From the NCBI GenBank assembly GCA_030386875.1, contig CM059560.1:43380757-43444756 (forward strand): a stretch of DNA of 64,000 nucleotides, given 5' to 3'. The position numbers were made by a program, and so were the translations under genes. The notes beneath the pieces are model-generated. The model was not told where the DNA came from, searched no databases, and was given only the letters and a program-made list of their open reading frames with translations. Of this stretch, positions 26,837 through 39,750 are shown one piece after another. The DNA comes from Morinoia aosen. Its lineage: Eukaryota > Arthropoda > Malacostraca > Amphipoda > Talitridae. Within the stretch, counting starts at the first letter, position 1. Every line of letters begins with the position of its first letter.

Positions 26837-29702
26837 TGTGCGCTGTAGAGATACCTTCTGTACTCCTTTGTGCGCTGTAGAGATACCTTCTGTACTCCTT
26901 TGTGCGCTGTAGAGATACCTTCTGTACTCCTTTGTGCGCTGTAGAGATACCTTCTGTACTCCTTTGTACGCTGTAGAGATACCTTCTGTACTCCTTTGTG
27001 CGCTGTAGAGATACCTTCTGTACTCCTTTGTACGCTGTAGAGATACCTCGTGTACTCCTTTGTACGTTCTAGAGATATTTCCTGAACTCCTTTGTGCGCT
27101 GTAGAGATACCATCTGTACTCGTTTGTGCGCTGTAGAGATACCTTCTGTACTCCTTTGTGCGCTGTAGAGATACCTTCTGTACTCCTTTGTACGCTGTAG
27201 AGATACCTTCTGTACTCCTTTGTGCGCTGTAGAGATACCTTCTGTATTCCTTTGTGCGCTGTAGAGATACCTTCTGTACTCCTTTGTACGCTGTAGAGAT
27301 ACCTCGTGTACTCCTTTGTACGTTCTAGAGATATTTCCTGTACTCCTTTGTGCGCTGTAGAGATACCTTCTGTACAACTTTGTGCGCTGTAGAGATACCT
27401 TCTGTACTCCTTTGTGCGCTGTAGAGATACCTTCTGTACTCCTTTGTACGCTGTAGAGATACCTCGTGTACTCCTTTGTACGTTCTAGAGATATTTCCTG
27501 TACTCCTTTGTGCGCTGTAGAGATACCTTCTGTACTTCTTTGTACGCTGTAAAGATACCTTCTGTACTCCTTTGTGCGCTGTAGAGATACCTTCTGTACT
27601 CCTTTGTACGCTGTAGAGATACCTCGTGTACTCCTTTGTACGTTCTAGAGATATTTCCTGTACTCCTGTGTGCGCTGTAGAGATACCTTCTGTACTCCTT
27701 TGTGCGCTGTAGAGATACCTTCTGTACTCCTTTGTGCGCTGTAGAGATACCTTCTGTACTCCTTTTTGCGCTGTAGAGATACCTTCTGTACTCCTTTGTG
27801 CGCTGTAGAGATACCTTCTGTACAACTTTGTACGCTGTAGAGATACCTCGTGTACTCCTTTGTACGTTCTAGAGATATTTCCTGTACTCCTTTGTGCGCT
27901 GTAGAGATACCTTCTGTACTCCTTTGTGCGCTGTAGAGATACCTTCTGTACTCCTTTGTGCGCTGTAGAGATACCTTCTGTACTCCTTTGTACGCTGTAG
28001 AGATACCTTCTGTACTCCTTTGTGCGCTGTAGAGGTACCTTCTGTACTCCTTTGTACGCTGTAGAGATACCTTCTGTACTCCTTTGTACGCTCTAGAGAT
28101 ACCTAGTGTACTCCTTTGTACGTTCTAGAGATATTTCCTGTACTCCTTTGTGCGCTGTAGAGATACCTTCTGTACTCCTTTGTACGCTGTAAAGATACCT
28201 TCTGTACTCCTTTGTGCGCTGTAGAGATTCCTTCTGTACTCCTTTGTACGCTGTAGAGATACCTCGTGTACTCCTTTGTACGTTCTAGAGATATTTCCTG
28301 TACTCCTGTGTGCGCTGTAGAGATACCTTCTGTACTCCTTTGTGCGCTGTAGAGATACCTTCTGTACTCCTTTGTGCGCTGTAGAGATACCTTCTGTACT
28401 CCTTTGTGCGCTGTAGAGATACCTTCTGTACTCCTTTGTGCGCTGTAGAGATACCTTCTGTACTCCTTTGTGGGCTGTAGAGATACCTCGTGTACTCCTT
28501 TGTACGCTGTAGAGATACCTTCTGTACTCCTTTGTACGCTGTAGAGATACCTCGTGTACTCCTTTGTGCGCTGTAGAGATACCTTCTGTACTCCTTTGTA
28601 CGCTGTAGAGATACCTCGTGTACTCCTTTGTACGTTTTAGAGATATTTCCTGTACTCCTTTGTGCGCTGTAGAGATACCTTCTGTACTCCTTTGTGCGCT
28701 GTAGAGATACCTTCTGTACTCCTCTGTGCGCTGTAGAGATACCTTCTGTACTCCTTTGTGCGCTGTAGAGATACCTTCTGTACTCTTTTGTGCGCTGTAG
28801 AGATACCTTCTGTACTCCTCTGTGCGCTGTAGAGATACCTTCTGTACTCCTTTGTGCGCTGTAGAGATACCTTCTGTACTCCTTTGTGCGCTGTAGAGAT
28901 ACCTTCTGTACTCCTTTGTGCGCTGTAGAGATACCTTCAGCACTCCTTTGTAAGCTGTAGAGATACCTTCTGTACTCCTTTGTGCGCTGTAGAGATACCT
29001 CGTGTACTCCTTTGTACGCTGTAGAGATACCTTCTGTACTCCTTTGTGCGCTGTAGAGATACCTTCTGTACTCCTTTGTACGCTGTTGAGATACCTCGTG
29101 TACTCCTTTGTACGTTCTAGAGATATTTCCTGTACTCCTTTGTGCGCTGTAGAGATACCTTCTGTACTCCTTTGTGCGCTGTAGAGATACCTTCTGTACT
29201 CCTTTGTGCGCTGTAGAGATACCTTCTGTACTCCTTTGTGCGCTGTAGAGATACCTTCTGTACTCCTTTGTGCGCTGTAGAGATACCTCGTGTACTCCTT
29301 TGTACGCTGTAGAGATACCTTCTGTACTCCTTTGTACGCTGTAGAGATACCTCGTGTACTCCTTTGTGCGCTGTAGAGATACCTTCTGTACTCCTTTGTA
29401 CGCTGTAGAGATACCTCGTGTACGTCTTTGTGCGCTGTAGAGATACCTTCTGTACTCCTTTGTACCCTGTAGAGATACCTCGTGTACTCCTTTGTACGTT
29501 CTAGAGATATTTCCTGTACTCCTTTGTGCGCTGTAGAGATACCTTCTGTACTCCTTTGTGCGCTGTAGAGATACCTTCTGTACTCCTTTGTGCGCTGTAG
29601 AGATACCTTCTGTACTCCTTTGTGCGCTGTAGAGATACCTTCTGTACTCCTTTGTGCGCTGTAGAGATACTTTCTGTACTCCTTTGTGCGCTGTAGAGAT
29701 AC
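26837..29702 (+). repeat. Satellite linker between the large duplication and the S1-S3 run
   Basis: The left part (to about 27,380) matches 10.6-11.16 kb and 42.5-43.0 kb through CTGAAC (27,082) and TACAAC (27,373); a second TACAAC follows near 27,831, as it does near 43,149. The right part (28.1-29.7 kb) matches 4.77-6.06 kb and 43.7-45.0 kb and ends with TACGTC at 29,421 and CATC at 29,703. Private variants include GTAAGC near 28,951 and ACCTAGTG near 28,102. No gene was seen. Confidence 0.82.
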
Positions 29703-32700
29703 CATCTGTACTCCTTTGTGCGCTGTAGAGATACCTTCTGTACTCCTTTGTGCGCTGTAGAGATACCTTCTGTACTCCTTTGTGCGCTGTAGAGATACCT
29801 CGTGTACTCCTTTGTACGCTGTAGAGATACCTTCTGTACTCCTTTGTACGCTGTAGAGATACCTCGTGTACTCCTTTGTACGTTCTAGAGATATTTCCTG
29901 TACTCCTTTGTGCGCTGTAGAGATACCTTCTGTACTCCTTTGTGCGCTGTAGAGATACCTTCTGTACTCCTTTGTGCGCTGTAGAGATACCTTCTGTACT
30001 CCTTTGTGCGCTGTAGAGATACCTCGTGTACCCCTTTGTGCGCTGAAGAGATACCTTCTTTACTCCTTTGTGCGCTGTAGAGATACCTTCTGCACTCCTT
30101 TGTGCGCTGTAGAGATACCTTCTGTACTCCTTTGTGCGCAGTAGAGATACCTTCTGTACTCCTTTGTGCGCTGTAGAGATACCTTCTGTACTCCTTTGTG
30201 CGCTGTAGAGATACCTTCTGTACTCCTTTGTGCGCTGTAGAGATACCTCGTGTACTCCTTTGTACGCTGTAGAGATACCTTCTGTACTCCTTTGTGCGCT
30301 GTAGAGATACCTTCTGTACTCCTTTGTGCGCTGTAGAGATACCTTCTGTACTCCTTTGTGCGCTGTAGAGATACCTTCTGTACTCCTTTGTGCGCTGTAG
30401 AGATACCTCCTGTACTCCTTTGTGCGCTGTAGAGATACCTTCTGTACTCCTTCGTGCGCTGTAGAGATACCTCGTGTACTCCTTTGTACGCTGTAGAGAT
30501 ACCTTCTGTACTCCTTTGTACGCTGTAGAGATACCTCGTGTACTCCTTTGTACGTTCTAGAGATATTTCCTGTACTCCTTTGTGCGCTGTAGAAATACCT
30601 TCTGTACTCCTTTGTGCGCTGTAGAGATACCTTCCGTACTCCTTTGTGCGCTGTAGAGATACCTTCTGTACTCCTTTGTACGCTGTAGAGATACCTTCTG
30701 TACTCCTTTGTACGCTGTAGAGATACCTCGTGTACTACTTTGTACGTTCTAGAGAAATTTCCTGTACTCCTTTGTGCGCTGTAGAGATACCTTCTGTACT
30801 CCTTTGTACGCTGTAGAGATACCTTCTGTACTCCTTTGTACGCTGTAGAGATACCTCGTGTACTCCTTTGTACGTTCTAGAGAAATTTCCTGTACTCCTT
30901 TGTGCGCTGTAGAGATACCTTCTGTACTCCTTTGTACGCTGTAGAGATACCTCGTGTACTCCTTTGTACGTTCTAGAGATATTTCCTGTACTCCTTTGTG
31001 CGCTGTAAAGATACCTTCTGTACTCCTTTGTGCGCTGTAGAGATACCTTCTGTACTCCTTTGTGCGCTGTACAGATACCTTCTGTACTCCTTTGTGCGCT
31101 GCAGAGATACCTTCTGTACTCCTTTGTGCGCTGTAGAGATACCTTCTGTACTCCTTTGTGCGCTGTAGAGATACCTCGTGTACTCCTTTGTACGCTGTAG
31201 AGATACCTTCTGTACTCCTTTGTACGCCGTAGAGATACCTCGTGTACTCCTTTGTGCGCTGTAGAGATACCTTCTGTACTCCTTTGTACGCTGTAGAGAT
31301 ACCTCGTGTACTCCTTTGTACGTTCTAGAGATATTTCCTGTACTCCTTTGTGCGCTGTAGAGATACCTTCTGTACTCCTTTGTGCGCTGTAGAGATACCT
31401 TCTGTACTCCTTTGTGCGCTGTAGAGATACCTTCTGTACTCCTTTGTGCGCTGTAGAGATACCTTCTGTACTCCTTTGTGCGCTGTAGAGATACCTTCTG
31501 TACTCCTTTGTACGCTGTAGAGATACCTTCTGTACTCCTTTGTGCGCTGTAGAGATACCTTCTGTACTCCTTTGTATGCTGTAGAGATACCTCGTGTACT
31601 CCTTTGTACGTTCTAGAGATATTTCCTGTACTCCTTTGTGCGCTGTAGAGATACCTTCTGTACTCCTTTGTGCGCTGTAGAGACACCTTCTGTACTCCTT
31701 TGTGCGCTGTAGAGATACCTTTTGTACTCCTTTTTGCGCTGCAGAGATACCTTCTGTACTCCTTTGTACCCTGCAGAGATACCTTCTGTACTCCTTTGTG
31801 CGCTGTAGAGATACCTTCTGTACTCCTTTGTACGCTGTAGAGATACCTCGTATACTCCTTTGTACGTTCTAGAGATATTTCCTGTACTCCTTTGTGCGCT
31901 GTAGAGATACCTTCTGTACTCCTTTGTGCGCTGTAGAGATACCTTCTGTACTCCTTTGTGCGCTGTAGAGATACCTTCTGTACTCCTTTGTACGCTGTAG
32001 AGATACCTTCTGTACTCCTTTGTGCGCTGTAGAGATACCTTCTGTACTCCTTTGTACGCTGTAGAGATATCTCGTGTACTCCTTTGTACGTTCTAGAGAT
32101 ATTCCCTGTACTCCTTTGTGCGCTGTAGAGATACCTTCTGTACTCCTTTGTGCACTGTAGAGATACCTTCTGTACTCCTTTGTGCGCTGTAGAGATACCT
32201 TCTGTACTCCTTTGTGCGCTGTAGAGATACCTTCTGTAATCCTTTGTGCGCTGTAGAGATACCTTCTGTATTTCTTTGTGCGCTGTAGAGATACTTCGTG
32301 TACTCCTTTGTACGCTGTAGAGATACCTTCTGTACTCCTTTGTACGCTGTAGAGATACCTCGTGTACTCCTTTGTGCGCTGTAGAGATACCTTCTGTACT
32401 CCTTTGTACGCTGTAGAGATACCTCGTGTACTCCTTTGTACGTTCTAGAGATATTTCCTGTACTCCTTTGTGCGCTGTAGAGATACCTTCTGTACTCCTT
32501 TGTGCGCTGTAGAGATACCTTCTGTACTCCTTTGTGCGCTGTAGAGATACCTTCTGTACTCCTTTGTGCGCTGTAGAGATACCTACTGTACTCCTTTGTG
32601 CGCTGTAGAGATACCTTCTGTACTCCTTTGTGCGCTGTAGAGATACCTACTGTACTCCTTTGTGCGCTGTAGAGATACCTTCTGTACTCCTTTGTGCGCT

Positions 32701-32774
32701 GTAGAGATACCTTCTGTACTCCTTTGTGCGCTGTAGAGATACCTTCTGTACTCCTTTGTGCGCTGTAGAGATAC
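29703..32774 (+). repeat. Super-repeat S, copy S1 (3,072 bp, 96 monomers)
   Basis: The unit runs from ACCATCTG (CATC at 29,703) to the next one at 32,775. Its GAAATACC marker is at 30,592, 889 bp from the start. It has two AGAAATTTCC HORs (30,754 and 30,882), then GTAAAGA, GTACAGA and ACGCCGT (31,224). Further right are GTATACTCC (31,849), ATTCCCTG (32,101), TAATCC (32,237) and TATTTC with ACTTCGTG near 32,270-32,300. All of these recur in S2, and several in S3, in the same order. Confidence 0.9.
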
Positions 32775-35700
32775 CATCTGTACTCCTTTGTGCGCTGTAG
32801 AGATACCTTCTGTACTCCTTTGTGCGCTGTAGAGATACCTTCTGTACTCCTTTGTGCGCTGTAGAGATACCTCGTGTACTCCTTTGTACGCTGTAGAGAT
32901 ACCTTCTGTACTCCTTTGTACGCTGTAGAGATACCTCGCGTACTCCTTTGTACGTTCTAGAGATATTTCCAGTACTCCTTTGTGCGCTGTAGAGATACCT
33001 TCTGTACTCCTTTGTGCGCTGTAGAGATACCTTCTGTACTCCTTTGTGCGCTGTAGAGATACCTTCTGTACTCCTTTGTGCGCTGTAGAGATACCTCGTG
33101 TACTCCTTTGTGCGCTGAAGAGATACCTTCTGTACTCCTTTGTGCGCTGTAGAGATACCTTCTGTACTCCTTTGTGCGCTGTAGAGATACCTTCTGTACT
33201 CCTTTGTGCGCAGTAGAGATACCTTCTGTACTCCTTTGTGCGCTGTAGAGATACCTTCTGTACTCCTTTGTGCGCTGTAGAGATACCTTCTGTACTCCTT
33301 TGTGCGCTGTAGAGATACCTCGTGTACTCCTTTGTACGCTGTAGAGATACCTTCTGTACTCCTTTGTGCGCTGTAGAGATACCTTCTGTACTCCTTTGTG
33401 CGCTGTAGAGATACCTTCTGTACTCCTTTGTGCGCTGTAGAGATACCTTCTGTACTCCTTTGTGCGCTGTAGAGATACCTTCTGTACTCCTTTGTGCGCT
33501 GTAGAGATACCTTCTGTACTCCTTTGTGCGCTGTAGAGATACCTCGTGTACTCCTTTGTACGCTGTAGAGATACCTTCTGTACTCCTTTGTACGCTGTAG
33601 AGATACCTCGTGTACTCCTTTGTACGTTCTAGAGATATTTCCTGTACTCCTTTGTGCGCTGTAGAAATACCTTCTGTACTCCTTTGTGCGCTGTAGAGAT
33701 ACCTTCCGTACTCCTTTGTGCGCTGTAGAGATACCTTCTGTACTCCTTTGTACGCTGTAGAGATACCTTCTGTACTCCTTTGTACGCTGTAGAGATACCT
33801 CGTGTACTCCTTTGTACGTTCTAGAGAAATTTCCTGTACTCCTTTGTGCGCTGTAGAGATACCTTCTGTACTCCTTTGTACGCTGTAGAGATACCTTCTG
33901 TACTCCTTTGTACGCTGTAGAGATACCTCGTGTACTCCTTTGTACGTTCTAGAGAAATTTCCTGTACTCCTTTGTGCGCTGTAGAGATACCTTCTGTACT
34001 CCTTTGTACGCTGTAGAGATACCTCGTGTACTCCTTTGTACGTTCTAGAGATATTTCCTGTACTCCTTTGTGCGCTGTAAAGATACCTTCTGTACTCCTT
34101 TGTGCGCTGTAGAGATACCTTCTGTACTCCTTTGTGCGCTGTACAGATACCTTCTGTACTCCTTTGTGCGCTGTAGAGATACCTTCTGTACTCCTTTGTG
34201 CGCTGTAGAGATACCTTCTGTACTCCTTTGTGCGCTGTAGAGATACCTCGTGTACTCCTTTGTACGCTGTAGAGATACCTTCTGTACTCCTTTGTACGCC
34301 GTAGAGATACCTCGTGTACTCCTTTGTGCGCTGTAGAGATACCTTCTGTACTCCTTTGTACGCTGTAGAGATACCTCGTGTACTCCTTTGTACGTTCTAG
34401 AGATATTTCCTGTACTCCTTTGTGCGCTGTAGAGATACCTTCTGTACTCCTTTGTGCGCTGTAGAGATACCTTCTGTACTCCTTTGTGCGCTGTAGAGAT
34501 ACCTTCTGTACTCCTTTGTGCGCTGTAGAGATACCTTCTGTACTCCTTTGTGCGCTGTAGAGATACCTTCTGTACTCCTTTGTACGCTGTAGAGATACCT
34601 CGTGTACTCCTTTGTACGTTCTAGAGATATTTCCTGTACTCCTTTGTGCGCTGTAGAGATACCTTCTGTACTCCTTTGTGCGCTGTAGAGATACCTTCTG
34701 TACTCCTTTGTGCGCTGTAGAGATACCTTCTGTACTCCTTTGTACGCTGTAGAGATACCTTCTGTACTCCTTTGTGCGCTGTAGAGATACCTTCTGTACT
34801 CCTTTGTATGCTGTAGAGATACCTCGTGTACTCCTTTGTACGTTCTAGAGATATTTCCTGTACTCCTTTGTGCGCTGTAGAGATACCTTCTGTACTCCTT
34901 TGTGCGCTGTAGAGACACCTTCTGTACTCCTTTGTGCGCTGTAGAGATACCTTTTGTACTCCTTTTTGCGCTGCAGAGATACCTTCTGTACTCCTTTGTA
35001 CCCTGCAGAGATACCTTCTGTACTCCTTTGTGCGCTGTAGAGATACCTTCTGTACTCCTTTGTACGCTGCAGAGATACCTCGTATACTCCTTTGTACGTT
35101 CTAGAGATATTTCCTGTACTCCTTTGTGCGCTGTAGAGATACCTTCTGTACTCCTTTGTGCGCTGTAGAGATACCTTCTGTACTCCTTTGTGCGCTGTAG
35201 AGATACCTTCTGTACTCCTTTGTACGCTGTAGAGATACCTTCTGTACTCCTTTGTGCGCTGTAGAGATACCTTCTGTACTCCTTTGTACGCTGTAGAGAT
35301 ATCTCGTGTACTCCTTTGTACGTTCTAGAGATATTCCCTGTACTCCTTTGTGCGCTGTAGAGATACCTTCTGTACTCCTTTGTGCACTGTAGAGATACCT
35401 TCTGTACTCCTTTGTGCGCTGTAGAGATACCTTCTGTACTCCTTTGTGCGCTGTAGAGATACCTTCTGTAATCCTTTGTGCGCTGTAGAGATACCTTCTG
35501 TATTTCTTTGTGCGCTGTAGAGATACTTCGTGTACTCCTTTGTACGCTGTAGAGATACCTTCTGTACTCCTTTGTACGCTGTAGAGATACCTCGTGTACT
35601 CCTTTGTGCGCTGTAGAGATACCTTCTGTACTCCTTTGTACGCTGTAGAGATACCTCGTGTACTCCTTTGTACGTTCTAGAGATATTTCCTGTACTCCTT

Positions 35701-36262
35701 TGTGCGCTGTAGAGATACCTTCTGTACTCCTTTGTGCGCTGTAGAGATACCTTCTGTACTCCTTTGTGCGCTGTAGAGATACCTTCTGTACTCCTTTGTG
35801 CGCTGTAGAGATACCTTCTGTACTCCTTTGTGCACTGTAGAGATACCTTCTGTACTCCTTTGTGTGCTGTAGAGATACCTTCTGTACTCCTTCGTGCGCT
35901 GTAGAGATACCTTCTGTACTCCTTTGTGCGCTGTAGAGATACCTTCTGTACTCCTTTGTGCGCTGTAGAGATACCTCGTGTACTCCTTTGTACGCTGTAG
36001 AGATACCTTCTGTACTCCTTTGTACGTTCTAGAGATATTTCCTGTACTCCTTTGTGCGCTGTAGAGATACCTTCTGTACTCCTTTGTGCGCTGTAGAGAT
36101 ACCTTCTGTACTCCTTTGTGCACTGTAGAGATACCTACTGTACTCCTTTGTGCGCTGTAGAGATACCTTCTGTACTCCTTTGTGCGCTGTAGAGATACCT
36201 TCTGTACTCCTTTGTGCGCTGTAGAAATACCTTCTGTACTCCTTTGTGCGCTGTAGAGATAC
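32775..36262 (+). repeat. Super-repeat S, copy S2 (3,488 bp, 109 monomers)
   Basis: CATC is at 32,775, GAAATACC at 33,664 (again 889 bp on), ACGCCGT at 34,296, GTATACTCC at 35,081, ATTCCCTG at 35,333 and TAATCC at 35,469. The offset to S1 is 3,072 bp up to ACGCCGT and 3,232 bp from GTATACTCC onward. It reaches 3,488 bp at the next CATC, so S2 gained 5 and then 8 monomers relative to S1. The adjacent, same-order arrangement shows a direct tandem duplication of a 3-kb unit. Confidence 0.9.
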
Positions 36263-39200
36263 CATCTGTACTCCTTTGTGCGCTGTAGAGATACCTTCTG
36301 TACTCCTTTGTGCGCTGTAGAGATACCTTCTGTACTCCTTTGTGCGCTGTAGAGATACCTCGTGTACTCCTTTGTACGCTGTAGAGATACCTTCTGTACT
36401 CCTTTGTACGCTGTAGAGATACCTCGCGTACTCCTTTGTACGTTCTAGAGATATTTCCAGTACTCCTTTGTGCGCTGTAGAGATACCTTCTGTACTCCTT
36501 TGTGCGCTGTAGAGATACCTTCTGTACTCCTTTGTGCGCTGTAGAGATACCTTCTGTACTCCTTTGTGCGCTGTAGAGATACCTCGTGTACTCCTTTGTG
36601 CGCTGAAGAGATACCTTCTGTACTCCTTTGTGCGCTGTAGAGATACCTTCTGTACTCCTTTGTGCGCTGTAGAGATACCTTCTGTACTCCTTTGTGCGCA
36701 GTAGAGATACCTTCTGTACTCCTTTGTGCGCTGTAGAGATACCTTCTGTACTCCTTTGTGCGCTGTAGAGATACCTTCTGTACTCCTTTGTGCGCTGTAG
36801 AGATACCTCGTGTACTCCTTTGTACGCTGTAGAGATACCTTCTGTACTCCTTTGTGCGCTGTAGAGATACCTTCTGTACTCCTTTGTGCGCTGTAGAGAT
36901 ACCTTCTGTACTCCTTTGTGCGCTGTAGAGATACCTTCTGTACTCCTTTGTGCGCTGTAGAGATACCTTCTGTACTCCTTTGTGCGCTGTAGAGATACCT
37001 TCTGTACTCCTTTGTGCGCTGTAGAGATACCTCGTGTACTCCTTTGTACGCTGTAGAGATACCTTCTGTACTCCTTTGTACGCTGTAGAGATACCTCGTG
37101 TACTCCTTTGTACGTTCTAGAGATATTTCCTGTACTCCTTTGTGCGCTGTAGAAATACCTTCTGTACTCCTTTGTGCGCTGTAGAGATACCTTCCGTACT
37201 CCTTTGTGCGCTGTAGAGATACCTTCTGTACTCCTTTGTACGCTGTAGAGATACCTTCTGTACTCCTTTGTACGCTGTAGAGATACCTCGTGTACTCCTT
37301 TGTACGTTCTAGAGAAATTTCCTGTACTCCTTTGTGCGCTGTAGAGATACCTTCTGTACTCCTTTGTACGCTGTAGAGATACCTTCTGTACTCCTTTGTA
37401 CGCTGTAGAGATACCTCGTGTACTCCTTTGTACGTTCTAGAGAAATTTCCTGTACTCCTTTGTGCGCTGTAGAGATACCTTCTGTACTCCTTTGTACGCT
37501 GTAGAGATACCTCGTGTACTCCTTTGTACGTTCTAGAGATATTTCCTGTACTCCTTTGTGCGCTGTAAAGATACCTTCTGTACTCCTTTGTGCGCTGTAG
37601 AGATACCTTCTGTACTCCTTTGTGCGCTGTACAGATACCTTCTGTACTCCTTTGTGCGCTGTAGAGGTACCTTCTGTACTCCTTTGTGCGCTGTAGAGAT
37701 ACCTTCTGTACTCCTTTGTGCGCTGTAGAGATACCTCGTGTACTCCTTTGTACGCTGTAGAGATACCTTCTGTACTCCTTTGTACGCCGTAGAGATACCT
37801 CGTGTACTCCTTTGTGCGCTGTAGAGATACCTTCTGTACTCCTTTGTACGCTGTAGAGATACCTCGTGTACTCCTTTGTACGTTCTAGAGATATTTCCTG
37901 TACTCCTTTGTGCGCTGTAGAGATACCTTCTGTACTCCTTTGTGCGCTGTAGAGATACCTTCTGTACTCCTTTGTGCGCTGTAGAGATACCTTCTGTACT
38001 CCTTTGTGCGCTGTAGAGATACCTTCTGTACTCCTTTGTGCGCTGTAGAGATACCTTCTGTACTCCTTTGTACGCTGTAGAGATACCTCGTGTACTCCTT
38101 TGTACGTTCTAGAGATATTTCCTGTACTCCTTTGTGCGCTGTAGAGATACCTTCTGTACTCCTTTGTGCGCTGTAGAGATACCTTCTGTACTCCTTTGTG
38201 CGCTGTAGAGATACCTTCTGTACTCCTTTGTACGCTGTAGAGATACCTTCTGTACTCCTTTGTGCGCTGTAGAGATACCTTCTGTACTCCTTTGTACGCT
38301 GTAGAGATACCTCGTGTACTCCTTGTACGTTCTAGAGATATTTCCTGTACTCCTTTGTGCGCTGTAGAGATACCTTCTGTACTCCTTTGTGCGCAGTAGA
38401 GACACCTTCTGTACTCCTTTGTGCGCTGTAGAGATACCTTCTGTACTCCTTTGTGCGCTGTAGAGATACCTTCTGTACTCCTTTGTACCCTGCAGAGATG
38501 CCTTCTGTACTCCTTTGTGCGCTGTAGAGATACCTTCTGTACTCCTTTGTACGCTGTAGAGATACCTCGTATACTCCTTTGTAGGTTCTAGAGATATTTC
38601 CTGTACTCCTTTGTGCGCTGTAGAGATACCTTCTGTACTCCTTTGTGCGCTGTAGAGATACCTTCTGTACTCCTTTGTGCGCTGTAGAGATACCTTCTGT
38701 ACTCCTTTGTACGCTGTAGAGATACCTTCTGTACTCCTTTGTGCGCTGTAGAGATACCTTCTGTACTCCTTTGTACGCTGTAGAGATACCTCGTGTACTC
38801 CTTTGTACGTTCTAGAGATATTTCCTGTACTCCTTCGTGCGCTGTGGAGATACCTTCTGTACTCCTTTGTGTGCTGTAGAGATACCTTCTGTACTCCTTT
38901 GTGCGCTGTAGAGATACCTTCTTTACTCCTTTGTGCGCTGTAGAGATACCTTCTGTAATCCTTTGTGCGCTGTAGAGATACCTTCTGTACTTCTTTGTGC
39001 GCTGTAGAGATACCTCGTGTACTCCTTTGTACGCTGTAGAGATACCTTCTGTACTCCTTTGTACGCTGTAGAGATACCTCGTGTACTCCTTTGTGCGCTG
39101 TAGAGATACCTTCTGTACTCCTTTGTACGCTGTAGAGATACCTCGTGTACTCCTTTGTACGTTCTAGAGATATTTCCTGTACTTCTTTGTGCGCTGTAGA

Positions 39201-39750
39201 GATACCTTCTGTACTCCTTTGTGCGCTGTAGAGATACCTTCTGTACTCCTTTGTGCGCTGTAGAGATACCTTCTGTACTCCTTTGTGCGCTGTAGAGATA
39301 CCTTCTGTACTCCTTTGTGCACTGTAGAGATACCTTCTGTACTCCTTTGTGCGCTGTAGAGATACCTTCTGTACTCCTTTGTGCGCTGTAGAGATACCTT
39401 CTGTACTCCTTTGTGCGCTGTAGAGATACCTCGTGTACTCCTTTGTACGCTGTAGAGATACCTTCTGTACTCCTTTGTACGTTCTAGAGATATTTCCTGT
39501 ACTCCTTTGTGCGCTGTAGAGATACCTTCTGTACTCCTTTGTGCGTTGTAGAGATACCTTCTGTACTCCTTTGTGCGCTGTAGAGATACCTACTGTACTC
39601 TTTTGTGCGTTGTAGAGATACCTTCTGTACTCCTTTGTGCGCTGTAGAGATACCTTCTGTACTCCTTTGTGCGCTGTAGAGATACCTTCTGTACTCCTTT
39701 GTGCGCTGTAGAGATACCTTCTGTACTCCTTTGTACGCTGTAGAGATACC
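36263..39750 (+). repeat. Super-repeat S, copy S3 (right edge approximate)
   Basis: CATC is at 36,263, GAAATACC at 37,152 (889 bp), ACGCCGT at 37,784, GTATACTCC at 38,568 and TAATCC at 38,956. From GTATACTCC on, the offset to S2 is 3,487 bp, that is 109 monomers less the single base lost near 38,323. Similarity to S2 continues past GTGCACTG (35,832/39,319) and ACCTACTG (36,136/39,591, offset 3,455). It then gives way to sequence like 9.4-10.0 kb. S3 lacks the ATTCCCTG variant and has a private GTAGGTTCT near 38,580. Confidence 0.83.
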